From assembly GCA_006844765.1 (NCBI GenBank), contig SPJV01000021.1:1-36268 (forward strand): a stretch of DNA of 36,268 nt, given 5' to 3'. This DNA comes from Alphaproteobacteria bacterium (GTDB taxonomy: Bacteria > Pseudomonadota > Alphaproteobacteria > UBA8366 > Aestuariispiraceae). Within the stretch, counting starts at the first letter, position 1. Every line of letters begins with the position of its first letter. This document shows, piece after piece, positions 24,201-32,349 of the stretch. The position numbers were made by a program, and so were the translations under genes. Under the pieces are notes generated by a model. It was not told the DNA's origin and did no database searches. It saw only the letters and a list, made by a program, of their open reading frames with translations.

Positions 24201-26285
24201 ATGCGTCCAGAAGCGCTGTTTCCTCTCTTCGCGCCGCTGTCGAGCCTTAAGGGCGTCGGCCCGCGCAACGCGGCGCTATTGGAGAAAGCGGCAGGGCCGC
24301 ATGTTACCGATCTTTTATGGCTGTTTCCGCGCGATCTGATCGACAGGGGCGACAAGCCAACTGTTGCCGCCGCCCTGCCCGGCAAGATCGCGACCTTGAC
24401 GTTAGAGGTCGTCTATCACGAGCCCCCACCCGACCGCAGGCGTCCGTACCGAGTCGTTTGCCGGGACGCGACAGATACGATCACGCTGATCTTCTTCCAC
24501 GCCAACAAGGATTACATCGCCCGCCAATTGCCGGAAGGCGAAAAGCGCATCGTCAGCGGCAAGGTGGAACTCTACAGCGGGCGGAAGCAAATGTCGCATC
24601 CAGATCATATCGTCCCGCCGGAGCGTGCTGATGAAATCCCAGACGTAGAACCGATCTATCCGCTGACCGCCGGATTGACGGCCAAGACCGTTCATAAGGC
24701 TGCGATGGCGGCGTTGGAGCGCTTGCCCGCGCTGCCGGAATGGCTCGACCCCGCCTATGTGGCGCAGAATGGCTGGCCGGAATGGGATCGGGCTGTTCGC
24801 AACGCCCATGCCCCATCTGGCCCTGGTGCGTTCAGCCCATTGGTACCGGATCGTGCGCGACTTGCCTTTGATGAGTTACTCGCCAATCAGCTGGCACTGG
24901 CCTTGGTTCGGGCACGGGCCCGGAAACGGGCGGGCCGGGTGATCAAAGGCGATGGCCATCTGCGCCAAAAGGTTCTCGACAGCCTGCCCTACCGACTGAC
25001 CAACAGTCAGACCCAGGCACTGTCGGAAATCGCCGGCGACATGGGCTCAAACGGGCGTATGCTGAGACTTCTTCAGGGGGATGTTGGTAGCGGCAAGACC
25101 GTCGTTGCATTGATGGCAATGCTGGAAGCGGTTGAATGCGGCGGGCAGGCAGCCTTGATGGCGCCAACGGAAATCCTGGCGCGACAACATTTTGAGACCA
25201 TTCAACCGCTGGCCGAAGCGGCTGGCCTAAAGATCGCGGTCCTGACTGGTCGGGACAAGGGCAAGGCGCGGGCTGCGGTGCTGGAAGGCTTGGCGGCTGG
25301 TACCATTCACATCGTTGTCGGGACCCACGCACTCTTCCAAGCCGATGTGGCGTTTGATGATCTGATGCTGGCGATTATTGATGAACAACATCGCTTCGGC
25401 GTTCATCAACGGCTTATGTTGACGGAAAAGGGCAAAGCCGTCGATGTGTTGGTGATGACGGCCACACCGATTCCGCGAACGCTGATGATGTCCGCCTATG
25501 GCGATCTAGACAGTTCCCGCCTGACCGAGAAACCGCCGGGCCGGCAACCGATCAAGACAGTCGTCATCGCGGGACCGCGCAGAGGTGAGGTCATCGAAGG
25601 CCTAAAGCGACAGATTGCGGCTGGCGCCAAAGTCTACTGGGTCTGTCCGCTTGTCGAGGAAAGTGAAGTCAGCGACCTGGCCGCTGCTGAGGAGAGACAT
25701 GCGGAGCTCTCGTCGATCTTGGGGGAAGAGACGGTCGCTCTGGTGCATGGCAGAATGAAAGGCAGCGAGAAAGACGCCGCCATGACCCGTTTTGTTGACG
25801 GGCCTGCGAATGTCTTGGTCGCAACAACGGTGATTGAAGTTGGCGTCAACGTGCCGGCGGCGACTGTCATGGTGATTGAACATGCGGAGCGCTTCGGTCT
25901 GGCACAACTCCACCAGTTGAGGGGGCGCATCGGGCGCGGTGACCAGGCTTCCACGTGTATCTTGCTGCGGGCGGATTTCCTGACGGAGACGGCGCGAGAA
26001 CGCCTCAAAACGCTCGCTGAGACAGAAGATGGCTTCGTGATCGCCGAGAAAGATTTGGAGTTGCGCGGTGCCGGAGAGATTCTGGGGACGAAGCAAAGCG
26101 GGCTTCCCGAGTTCAAGATCGCGGACATCGCCTATCACGGTGAACTCATGAAAGCCGCTTATGACGATAGCCGGCTGATCCTGGAGCGCGACCCGGAACT
26201 GAAGTCAGAGCGCGGCAAGGCTCTTCGAGTACTGCTGTATCTCTTTGAACGTGATGCCGCGATTGCTAACCTGCAATCCGGTTGA
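24201..26285 (+). CDS. recG: ATP-dependent DNA helicase RecG
   Basis: 694 aa, start ATG 24201. It remodels stalled forks and Holliday junctions. The N-terminal wedge/OB domain (about 1-240; SLKGVGPRNAALLEKA, then the wedge) is followed by helicase domains: LRLLQGDVGSGKTVVALMAM (Walker A, about 292-311), AIIDEQHRFGVHQR (motif II), TATPIPRTLMM (motif III) and QLHQLRGRIGRG (motif VI), then the RecG C-terminal TRG region (FVIAEKDLELRGAGEILGTKQSG). All motifs are intact. It converges with the DUF502 gene after 16 bases. Confidence 0.97.
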   Translation: MRPEALFPLFAPLSSLKGVGPRNAALLEKAAGPHVTDLLWLFPRDLIDRGDKPTVAAALPGKIATLTLEVVYHEPPPDRRRPYRVVCRDATDTITLIFFHANKDYIARQLPEGEKRIVSGKVELYSGRKQMSHPDHIVPPERADEIPDVEPIYPLTAGLTAKTVHKAAMAALERLPALPEWLDPAYVAQNGWPEWDRAVRNAHAPSGPGAFSPLVPDRARLAFDELLANQLALALVRARARKRAGRVIKGDGHLRQKVLDSLPYRLTNSQTQALSEIAGDMGSNGRMLRLLQGDVGSGKTVVALMAMLEAVECGGQAALMAPTEILARQHFETIQPLAEAAGLKIAVLTGRDKGKARAAVLEGLAAGTIHIVVGTHALFQADVAFDDLMLAIIDEQHRFGVHQRLMLTEKGKAVDVLVMTATPIPRTLMMSAYGDLDSSRLTEKPPGRQPIKTVVIAGPRRGEVIEGLKRQIAAGAKVYWVCPLVEESEVSDLAAAEERHAELSSILGEETVALVHGRMKGSEKDAAMTRFVDGPANVLVATTVIEVGVNVPAATVMVIEHAERFGLAQLHQLRGRIGRGDQASTCILLRADFLTETARERLKTLAETEDGFVIAEKDLELRGAGEILGTKQSGLPEFKIADIAYHGELMKAAYDDSRLILERDPELKSERGKALRVLLYLFERDAAIANLQSG

Positions 26286-26301
26286 CGCAACAATTGGAAC
26301 G

Positions 26302-27063
26302 TCAATCGTTCCGGTATTTTTCCATTGCTGCAGGCGGGGTGCTGGTTTGCTTCGGAATAGCGCTGTTCATCGCCCCCTCCTCTGCCCCAGGCGGCACGAT
26401 GCCGACGGAAATCACCAGCTTGACCGCATCCTCCACCGACATATCCAGGACCTTGATGTCCTTCTTCGGAACCCATAACAGAAAACCGGAGGTCGGGTTC
26501 GGCGTTGTCGGCACATAAACGCCCACATAATCGGTATCCAAGAGATCAACAAGCTCGCCCTGCGCATCCGCTGTCATGAAGGCAATCGTCCAGGCGTCCC
26601 GGCGCGGATATTCGATCAGGACGGCTTGGCGAAAGGCTGCCCCTTGATCCTTGAATACCGTTTCAAAGATTTGCTTGGTGGTTTTATAAAGTGACCGAAT
26701 GACGGGCATCCGATCTAGGATCTTCTCCCCAAATCCGACGACCCAGCGCCCGAGAAGCCCTGCCGTCAGCGCCCCAATCAGCGTAATCACCAAGGCGCCA
26801 AAGATCAGGCCTAGGCCAGGAACACCAACCTCTGCGCCGAAATATTCCGATAAATATGTATCCGGATTGTAGCGGTCTGGGATCAGCGGCATCACCGTCT
26901 GATCAACATAGTCAATGAACCACCAGGCGAGCGTGATCGTTATGCTGATTGGTGCTGTGACCAAGATACCGGCGATAAAATAACCACGCAGTCTTAGAAA
27001 CATGCCGCGATTGTGCGGTGCAGCGTCTTTCCCGTCATTTTTGTCGTCGTTATCGGGTGCCAT
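26302..27063 (-). CDS. DUF502 family membrane protein
   Basis: 253 aa, start ATG 27063 with an AAGAAGG site. Two transmembrane segments (about 28-50, ITITLAWWFIDYV region, and about 80-105, GLIFGALVITLIGALTAGL) are followed by a soluble domain with the DUF502 features PVIRSLYKTTKQIFETVF, VLIEYPRRDAWTIAF, VYVPTTPNPTSGFLLWVPKKDI and LVISVGIVPP. The family is widespread and of unknown function. It is often found next to recG in alphaproteobacteria (recalled, not checked). Confidence 0.88.
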   Translation of the reverse strand: MAPDNDDKNDGKDAAPHNRGMFLRLRGYFIAGILVTAPISITITLAWWFIDYVDQTVMPLIPDRYNPDTYLSEYFGAEVGVPGLGLIFGALVITLIGALTAGLLGRWVVGFGEKILDRMPVIRSLYKTTKQIFETVFKDQGAAFRQAVLIEYPRRDAWTIAFMTADAQGELVDLLDTDYVGVYVPTTPNPTSGFLLWVPKKDIKVLDMSVEDAVKLVISVGIVPPGAEEGAMNSAIPKQTSTPPAAMEKYRND

Positions 27064-27178
27064 GCGACCTTCTTTATTCGATTTAATACGCTAACAGCGC
27101 GGAAATACGCGCCAAAGCCTTACACCGCGCAAACCACTTGGTCCAGCAAATAGGAAATTGTGCCTTGCGGAAAAAGGC

Positions 27179-28945
27179 TCAAGGCTCTTCAGAAGATTTT
27201 TGCGAGACAACCCGTTCTGTCGGGAAGGTTACCGTGACGGTTGTTCCGCGTCCGAGCTCACTTGAAATGTCTATCGATGCATTATGAAGTTTGCAAAGAT
27301 TGACGGTCAGCGGGAGACCCAATCCCGTCCCTTCAGATTTGCGCGTATGACCGCCATCAATCTGTCCGAACTTCGATAAGGCAATCGGAATATCCTCAGC
27401 ACGCATTCCGATCCCTGTGTCGCTGACGCTGATAAACAATGTGCCGCCAATCCTCATTCCTGCTGATATTGAGACTCGACCGCCGGTTTTCGTAAATTTG
27501 ATGGCATTGGAAACCAGATTTAGCAGAATCTGTTTAAGCCGCCTCTCATCTGCGACCAGCAAGGGAAGGCCATCGCTAATGGAAAGTGCTACTTTCACCC
27601 CGGCTAGGCGCGCCCGTTCTTCCGTCAAGCGCAGGGTGTTTTCAGCGCAGCCCCCGACCTCAAGATGGCTTTCCATTAACTCCAAGCGCCCGGCTTCGGC
27701 TTTAGAGAGATCAAGGATATCGTTGATCAAGGATAGCAAATGCGCGCCGCTGGTCTGGATATCACCGGCATATTCACGGTATCGCTGCCATGCATCTGGA
27801 CCATGAATCTGGCTCTGCAATATCTCAGAGAATCCAATGATTGCATTGAGAGGGGTGCGCAGTTCGTGGCTCATATTCGCCAGAAACTCGGACTTTGTTC
27901 GGTTCGCCAATTCTGCTTCATCACGCGCGCGTGCAAGTTCCGACGTCCGCTTAGATACCTTCACCGCGATCTGTCGGTATAGCTGAAGCAGCAGTCCAAA
28001 GAACACGCCGATTGCAAGGAATAATATGATCCCTGCGGTTCGTACCACGTTGCCCAAGCGCTGGTCCACGCCCCCTTCATAGCTCGGCAGCATGTCCCAA
28101 TTATATGTTAGCGTCGTATCGCCATAACCGATCCGGTGATTAAAGGTCGACACTGCGGTTGGCACCGTGTCGGCGTATCCGAAAACCCCGTCATTTGTTT
28201 CTTGCTCTGACACTCTTTGTCCAAGTCTCAGAACCAACCCATCCGGCGCGACGGTGCTGAGCAGGCGTTCATAGAAGGCCGTCAAATCGATAAGGGCCAC
28301 GATTACACCTTCATCAGCGCCGTTTCGGGCCCTGAGCGCCAGAGCCGATAAAACCTGATTGCCGCACCGAAAGGTTCCCGACAGAAATATTCTCCCGGGC
28401 ACACGATAGGCGCCAGACGCGGCGCCAGACAACGTTGGCTCACTTGATAGATCTGTTCGGAAAGGCAGTAGCGTATCGTCCAAAGCAGCCAATTCCACCG
28501 GAAAATGCTCAAACAAGTCTGGGGATGGAACCTCTATATTCTTAAATTGAGTGAGCATCCCACCCAAACGGGTTTCCCACTCAAATCGCTCTTCACGCAG
28601 AACCCTAGGGGCAAAGGCAACCGCTTCCAGTCGAACACCTTCGGCATCAAACAATGATTCATGCGCCGCATCGATGAACTGCTCTGCACCAACGCCGCCT
28701 ACTTGTCGCAGAGAACCCGCTATAATACGGAGAGATGCCTCCCCTTGAGCGATCCCAAGTGTTGCAAATTCGGTCAATCGTTCAGCATCAACACTGGCAC
28801 GCTCGATCCAGGCACGCCGCGCAGTCTGGTCGAGCTCATTGGCAAAGAGGATCGTACCAACGATTCCCCCTGCCATAAAGAGCGCTGCTACCGTCGCCGC
28901 CAAAGGCACGGAAGCGCGCCGAATCCACTGCGCGATCAGCATCAT
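27179..28945 (-). CDS. CHASE-domain sensor histidine kinase
   Basis: About 588 aa from ATG 28945 (the frame reaches a GTG at 29014; the start is uncertain because ribosome sites are weak). A first transmembrane segment (VAALFMAGGIVGTILFA), a periplasmic CHASE-type sensor (GEASLRIIAGSLRQVG, EAVAFAPRVLREERFEWE) and a second membrane segment (IILFLAIGVFFGLLLQLY) precede a short coiled coil. The kinase core is complete: H-box SHELRTPLNAIIGF, N-box NLVSNAIKFT, G1 DTGIGM, G2 GTGLGLPLT. CHASE domains usually bind small molecules. No response regulator lies next to it; the divergent neighbour is a Crp/Fnr regulator, so the kinase is orphan here. Confidence 0.9.
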   Translation of the reverse strand: MMLIAQWIRRASVPLAATVAALFMAGGIVGTILFANELDQTARRAWIERASVDAERLTEFATLGIAQGEASLRIIAGSLRQVGGVGAEQFIDAAHESLFDAEGVRLEAVAFAPRVLREERFEWETRLGGMLTQFKNIEVPSPDLFEHFPVELAALDDTLLPFRTDLSSEPTLSGAASGAYRVPGRIFLSGTFRCGNQVLSALALRARNGADEGVIVALIDLTAFYERLLSTVAPDGLVLRLGQRVSEQETNDGVFGYADTVPTAVSTFNHRIGYGDTTLTYNWDMLPSYEGGVDQRLGNVVRTAGIILFLAIGVFFGLLLQLYRQIAVKVSKRTSELARARDEAELANRTKSEFLANMSHELRTPLNAIIGFSEILQSQIHGPDAWQRYREYAGDIQTSGAHLLSLINDILDLSKAEAGRLELMESHLEVGGCAENTLRLTEERARLAGVKVALSISDGLPLLVADERRLKQILLNLVSNAIKFTKTGGRVSISAGMRIGGTLFISVSDTGIGMRAEDIPIALSKFGQIDGGHTRKSEGTGLGLPLTVNLCKLHNASIDISSELGRGTTVTVTFPTERVVSQKSSEEP

Positions 28946-29144
28946 GATGAAGTGGTATGAATATCGCGCGACCTTTGCAAGTGTCTGACTTCCATCCTTT
29001 TGTATTTTGAACACCCAACTTGTCCAACTTCACACAAAATTGGTCTCGCCAAGCGGAATCGGCTGGCGTATTGTGATAAGAAGGGAATGATAAATGGGAG
29101 TTCGACCGTTTGCTTGAGGAATTGGAAATCTTCTTCTTCGGTAA

Positions 29145-29864
29145 ATGCGGTTGTTTGGGTATGTGATGTCTATGGATGATGGAAAAAGCCTAGCGGGTGT
29201 TGAGGTTTTCAGCGATTTAGATGCTGACCGCCTACGTGAAATTGAAGCGCGCTGCCGTTGGCGCAATTACGATGCTCAAGAACAGATCATCGATTTCCAG
29301 GATGATTCGCAGGACGTCTTCTTTATTACCCGTGGTGCAGTGCGTGTTGTGAATTATTCAGTATCCGGGCGCGAAGTCGCCTTTGATGATATTGGTCCGG
29401 GTCGCATCTTCGGTGAACTTGCTGCGATCGATGGTCATCCGCGCTCCGCTAATGTTGTCGCTATTTCAGCAACGACGGTTGCCTTTATGAACCCGCCGAC
29501 GTTTAAAGCGGTCCTGGCCGAGAACGCAGATGTTGGTCTGCGCCTCATGTGCACCATGGCACAAATCATTCGCACCTCCGTTGAGCGGATTATGGATCTG
29601 TCGACGCTTGGTGCGCATAACCGGGTTTATGCGGAATTGCTGCGTTTGGCTGGCATGGGCATTCGCGAAGATGGGACAGCGCGAATCTCTCCAGTGCCAA
29701 TTCATGGTGATATGGCGAGCCGTGTCTCCACCACGCGCGAAACTGTGGCTCGCGTGCTAAGCGACCTTTCCCGCAAGGGGCTCGTGAAACGCCAGGGGCC
29801 CGAGCTTTTAATCACGGATTATGAGCACCTACGCCAGATGGTGGAGGAATTCCGGGGCGAGTGA
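29145..29864 (+). CDS. Crp/Fnr family transcriptional regulator
   Basis: 239 aa from ATG 29145; later ATGs at 29166 and 29172 are also possible, since none has a strong ribosome site. The cyclic-nucleotide-binding beta-roll (about 20-130) includes VFFITRGAVRVVNYS, the FGELAAIDGHPRSANVVA phosphate-binding cassette with GE and RS, as in Crp-type proteins that bind cAMP. No N-terminal Cys cluster as in Fnr is present, so no iron-sulfur sensing is expected. The winged HTH (about 160-232) contains MASRVSTTRETVARVLSDLSRKGLVKR. A Crp/Fnr-like site overlaps its own stop codon. Confidence 0.9.
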   Translation: MRLFGYVMSMDDGKSLAGVEVFSDLDADRLREIEARCRWRNYDAQEQIIDFQDDSQDVFFITRGAVRVVNYSVSGREVAFDDIGPGRIFGELAAIDGHPRSANVVAISATTVAFMNPPTFKAVLAENADVGLRLMCTMAQIIRTSVERIMDLSTLGAHNRVYAELLRLAGMGIREDGTARISPVPIHGDMASRVSTTRETVARVLSDLSRKGLVKRQGPELLITDYEHLRQMVEEFRGE

Positions 29865-29902
29865 TCCCAATCACTGATTCTTATGGTTTTCGCGGCTATT
29901 CT
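29860..29902 (+). promoter_or_regulatory. Candidate class II Crp/Fnr-activated promoter
   Basis: AGTGATCCCAATCACT (29860-29875) is a perfect 6-bp-armed palindrome with the TGA-N6-TCA core of Crp/Fnr sites. A -10 hexamer TATTCT (29897-29902, 4 of 6) places the predicted start near 29909, so the palindrome centre falls at about -41.5, the classic class II activator position. It overlaps the last codon and stop of the Crp/Fnr gene and lies upstream of a 30-aa ORF. Confidence 0.5.
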
Positions 29903-29932
29903 TGTCTCTAATATTGTAAGGAGACAGATGCT

Positions 29933-30025
29933 ATGGCGATTTTTAAGACCGTTCTTTTGCTGCTGCCCCCGGTACTGATTGCGACCCTTATGGGGGCGTT
30001 CGACTTTCCAATGTTCGGTTTCTAG
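29933..30025 (+). CDS. Predicted 30-aa membrane micropeptide
   Basis: A short ORF reading MAIFKTVLLLLPPVLIATLM then GAFDFPMFGF, which is one transmembrane helix with a PP kink and an aromatic tail. TAAGGAG lies 10 bases upstream and the candidate class II promoter lies before it. A second ATG five bases upstream (29928) in another frame gives a Cys/Arg-rich 16-residue frame that is less protein-like. Small single-helix peptides often join respiratory oxidases or transporters, but no partner is nearby. Coding status is plausible, not proven. Confidence 0.5.
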   Translation: MAIFKTVLLLLPPVLIATLMGAFDFPMFGF

Positions 30026-30056
30026 AAATTAGGCGCAATAACTTGCAAACTGGGCA

Positions 30057-30085
30057 TTGACCCGCCCGGTCCCCCTCACTATGGT
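30057..30085 (+). promoter_or_regulatory. Sigma-70-type promoter of tRNA-Lys
   Basis: TTGACC (30057-30062), a 17-base spacer, then TATGGT (30080-30085), 53 bases upstream of the tRNA. The predicted start near 30092 leaves a 46-base GC-rich leader, with a short hairpin-prone CGCTCGCG stretch, before the mature tRNA. Confidence 0.6.
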
Positions 30086-30137
30086 CCGCCCGCTTTCGGG
30101 AGAGGCGCTCGCGCTTCTTAACTTTCCGAGGCTGACC

Positions 30138-30213
30138 GGGCACTTAGCTCAGCTGGTAGAGCATTCGACTTTTAATCGAACGGTCACAGGTTCGAACCCT
30201 GTAGTGCCCACCA
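30138..30213 (+). tRNA. tRNA-Lys (anticodon UUU), CCA encoded
   Basis: The acceptor arm GGGCACT pairs with AGTGCCC (30203-30209), and the discriminator A and CCA (30211-30213) are encoded. The D arm has AGCTCAGCTGGTAGAGC. The anticodon arm TTCGA-CTTTTAA-TCGAA carries TTT at its centre. The T arm ACAGG-TTCGAAC-CCTGT is standard. Length 76 with CCA. No integrase or repeat of its 3' end is seen nearby. Confidence 0.97.
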
Positions 30214-30328
30214 TTCTTTCTGATAGTACTCGACGCCCAGATGGGACCGCCGCGCGGCTCCTGAAAAAGCGGTCTGTCTTGAGATTCCCCATATTCCGCT
30301 TCTTTGGAAACTGAGGTACTATCGCCCT

Positions 30329-31159
30329 ATGGGAAAGCTTTTAACAGACCTACAAGTCGCTGCCTTTGAACGGGATGGATTCGTCTTTCCCGTTGATGTT
30401 CTGGACGCTGACGAGGTCGCGGATATTACCGCGCGTATGGCACGTGTCGAAGATTCGGCTCCCACCGCCTTTGAAGACATGGGTCGAAACAATGCGCATC
30501 TGGCCTATGATTTCTTCGATGAACTGGTACATCATCCCAAAGTATTGGATGCGGTCGAAGATCTGATCGGCCCGGATATCCTTGCCATGAGCAGCGTCAT
30601 TTTCGCGAAAGGCCCTCAATCGCCGGGCTATGTGAGTTGGCATCAGGATGGCCGGTATATGGGATTATCGGACGACACGCCTGTCACGGCTTGGATCGCG
30701 CTGACGGAAAGCACGATTGAAAACGGATGTATGCGGATGGCGCCCGGCACCCATAAGGGTGATTTTCTGCCTCATGAAGACACCTTCGCGGAAGATAATG
30801 TCCTGACCCGTGGCCAGAATATTGTCGGTATCGACGAAAGCACCGCGCAGTATATCACGCTGAAACCAGGCCAAATGTCCCTGCATCACTGGAAAGTCGC
30901 CCATGCGTCGGGCCCGAACCGGACAGATGCGCGTCGGATTGGATTCGCCATACAATCCTATATCAAACCGAGCGTTTGGCAGTTGGAAGGGCGCGGGTTC
31001 GTACAATTGGCCCGCGGCGCGGACAACCACGGTAATTCCGAGATCCTGCCGCGTGTGGGCGACCTGAGCACTGCCGATGCATTCGCATTGCGCGACAGAA
31101 TAAACGATATGTGGAGCGAGCAGCTCTATGATGGTGCGGAGAAGCGCCGCGCGTTTTGA
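30329..31159 (+). CDS. Phytanoyl-CoA dioxygenase (PhyH) family protein
   Basis: 276 aa, Fe(II)/2-oxoglutarate-dependent oxygenase of the PhyH superfamily. The metal triad is visible: H105 and D107 in WHQDGRYM, and the distal His in VAHASGPN (about H192), with the 2-oxoglutarate-binding Arg in ARRIGFAIQ (about 203). The double-stranded beta-helix fold is consistent with TAWIALTESTIENGCMRMAPGTHK, the usual loop. Substrates in the family range from phytanoyl-CoA to ectoine and natural products; none is indicated here. ATG 30329 has no strong ribosome site, and the tRNA lies just upstream. Confidence 0.88.
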   Translation: MGKLLTDLQVAAFERDGFVFPVDVLDADEVADITARMARVEDSAPTAFEDMGRNNAHLAYDFFDELVHHPKVLDAVEDLIGPDILAMSSVIFAKGPQSPGYVSWHQDGRYMGLSDDTPVTAWIALTESTIENGCMRMAPGTHKGDFLPHEDTFAEDNVLTRGQNIVGIDESTAQYITLKPGQMSLHHWKVAHASGPNRTDARRIGFAIQSYIKPSVWQLEGRGFVQLARGADNHGNSEILPRVGDLSTADAFALRDRINDMWSEQLYDGAEKRRAF

Positions 31160-31226
31160 TCAAGGACGCGCGCGACCGTTAGAAAACGCCCGCCTCCTTA
31201 CAGTGCGTGCTTCCTCACGCCTTACC

Positions 31227-31787
31227 CTAATTCAACAGTTTGGGATTTCCCTGGGGCATTGCAGCGTCCGTAGAAATGCGGGTGTTCCATTGTGCCTTCT
31301 CAACCGTTTGGACCACCATATGCGTCACGGCGTGAAGCTCTTGCTCGCTTAAGGACAAGCGCACCGCTTCCTTGACCGTGCCGGTAAAGGTGATGACGCA
31401 GCGTTTTTCCTTCGTCATGGTGAAGTTGAGCTTGGTCACCAATAGCGGGCCATCGGCTGGATAGGGTTCAAGCTCCTCCCCCCTGTATGGTTGGGTGAAA
31501 TCGGTTTCCTGAACCACCGCATCCCGTTGAAATTCAGAGACAGCGCGCCGTTGGTCTTGCGGCACGGCCGACGGCCCGCCCAAGTGATCGAACAGCTTTC
31601 CTGAAGCCCCAAGCCATTGCATGACCAGTCGGCGCGTCAGCCAGGCCCGCACATCCTGATGCTTGATCCGACAGCGAAACAGGATCCGATCCTCTTCGGG
31701 CTGATAGGATAAGGCCAATTGCATGTCATTGGCGGGTCGAACCGGTGGCGGAGCCTCGCCGGTTGGGGGTGCGGAATCACTACTCAT
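31227..31787 (-). CDS. Hypothetical protein, 186 aa
   Basis: Not recognised. Start ATG 31787, ribosome site weak. A Pro-rich N-terminus (about 1-22) precedes a soluble domain with FRCRIKHQDVRAWLTRRLVMQWLG and a beta-rich part (LLVTKLNFTMTKEKRCVITFTGTV). No signal peptide or membrane segment is apparent. It lies 85 bases after the DUF3291 gene on the same strand, so it may be the last gene of that transcript. Codon use resembles neighbours, which supports coding. Confidence 0.6.
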   Translation of the reverse strand: MSSDSAPPTGEAPPPVRPANDMQLALSYQPEEDRILFRCRIKHQDVRAWLTRRLVMQWLGASGKLFDHLGGPSAVPQDQRRAVSEFQRDAVVQETDFTQPYRGEELEPYPADGPLLVTKLNFTMTKEKRCVITFTGTVKEAVRLSLSEQELHAVTHMVVQTVEKAQWNTRISTDAAMPQGNPKLLN

Positions 31788-31872
31788 TTAACCATACTTT
31801 CAGGCCAATCTTTTGCCGCTCGACGCGCAAACACATGCGTTGGCGGTACCGGGCCTCCCATCCACGACGAGT

Positions 31873-32349
31873 CTACCCCGGTGTTTCAGGCCGGGCAAAG
31901 CGGTTTTTAAAGGGGAATGCAGCCGGGCTTGGTCCTTTTTCTGTCAGGAGCAGGAGACGTTCCAGCCCCTCCTCCGCCGTTGGCATCGGCAAATCGGCGG
32001 GCTGCCACCACATACAGGTATAGGCATCCTTATGCCTTTCAAACCATTTGCGCCGGTCTTTCATGACGGAGAGATGCGGTTCTGCAAACACCCAGTTCTC
32101 AAAACTCTCAAAATCCTGCCAGACCGACATGTTAATGATAAAGCGCGGCTCTTCTGGGCGGAGGACGATATCGGTGGCATTCCCCTCCTCCGACTTTAGG
32201 CGCCAGACGAAACCCGGCGCCGAATCAGCGCTGGCATTCACGGCATCGAGCCGTGACATGAAGCCATGCATCCGCTCATCATCCAGATCATAAAGCGCGG
32301 TGCCGACATTGATTTGCCCCAGCACCCAGCCCTTCGATTGATCACTCAC
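31873..32349 (-). CDS. DUF3291-like (ABM-fold) protein
   Basis: 158 aa, start GTG 32349 overlapping the MFS stop (GTGA) with a GGAAGG site, so it is translationally coupled to the transporter. DUF3291-type features: LGQINVGTALYDLDDERMHGFMSRLDAVNA, APGFVWRL, NMSVWQDFESFENWVFAEPHLSVMKDRRKWF. The fold is related to antibiotic-biosynthesis monooxygenase-like dimeric alpha-beta barrels. Function unknown; the coupling suggests work with the transporter's substrate. Confidence 0.8.
   Translation of the reverse strand: MSDQSKGWVLGQINVGTALYDLDDERMHGFMSRLDAVNASADSAPGFVWRLKSEEGNATDIVLRPEEPRFIINMSVWQDFESFENWVFAEPHLSVMKDRRKWFERHKDAYTCMWWQPADLPMPTAEEGLERLLLLTEKGPSPAAFPFKNRFARPETPG

Noticed and set aside
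30138..30213. tRNA-Lys as an integration site for a genomic island
   Set aside because: No integrase gene and no repeat of the tRNA 3' end is seen in the following 6 kb. The AT-rich NACHT segment begins only 3.5 kb later after ordinary genes.
30222..30323. GATAGTAC / GTACTATC inverted repeat flanking the stretch after the tRNA
   Set aside because: Eight bases over about 100 bases is weak, with no terminator-like T-run or mobile element between the arms.
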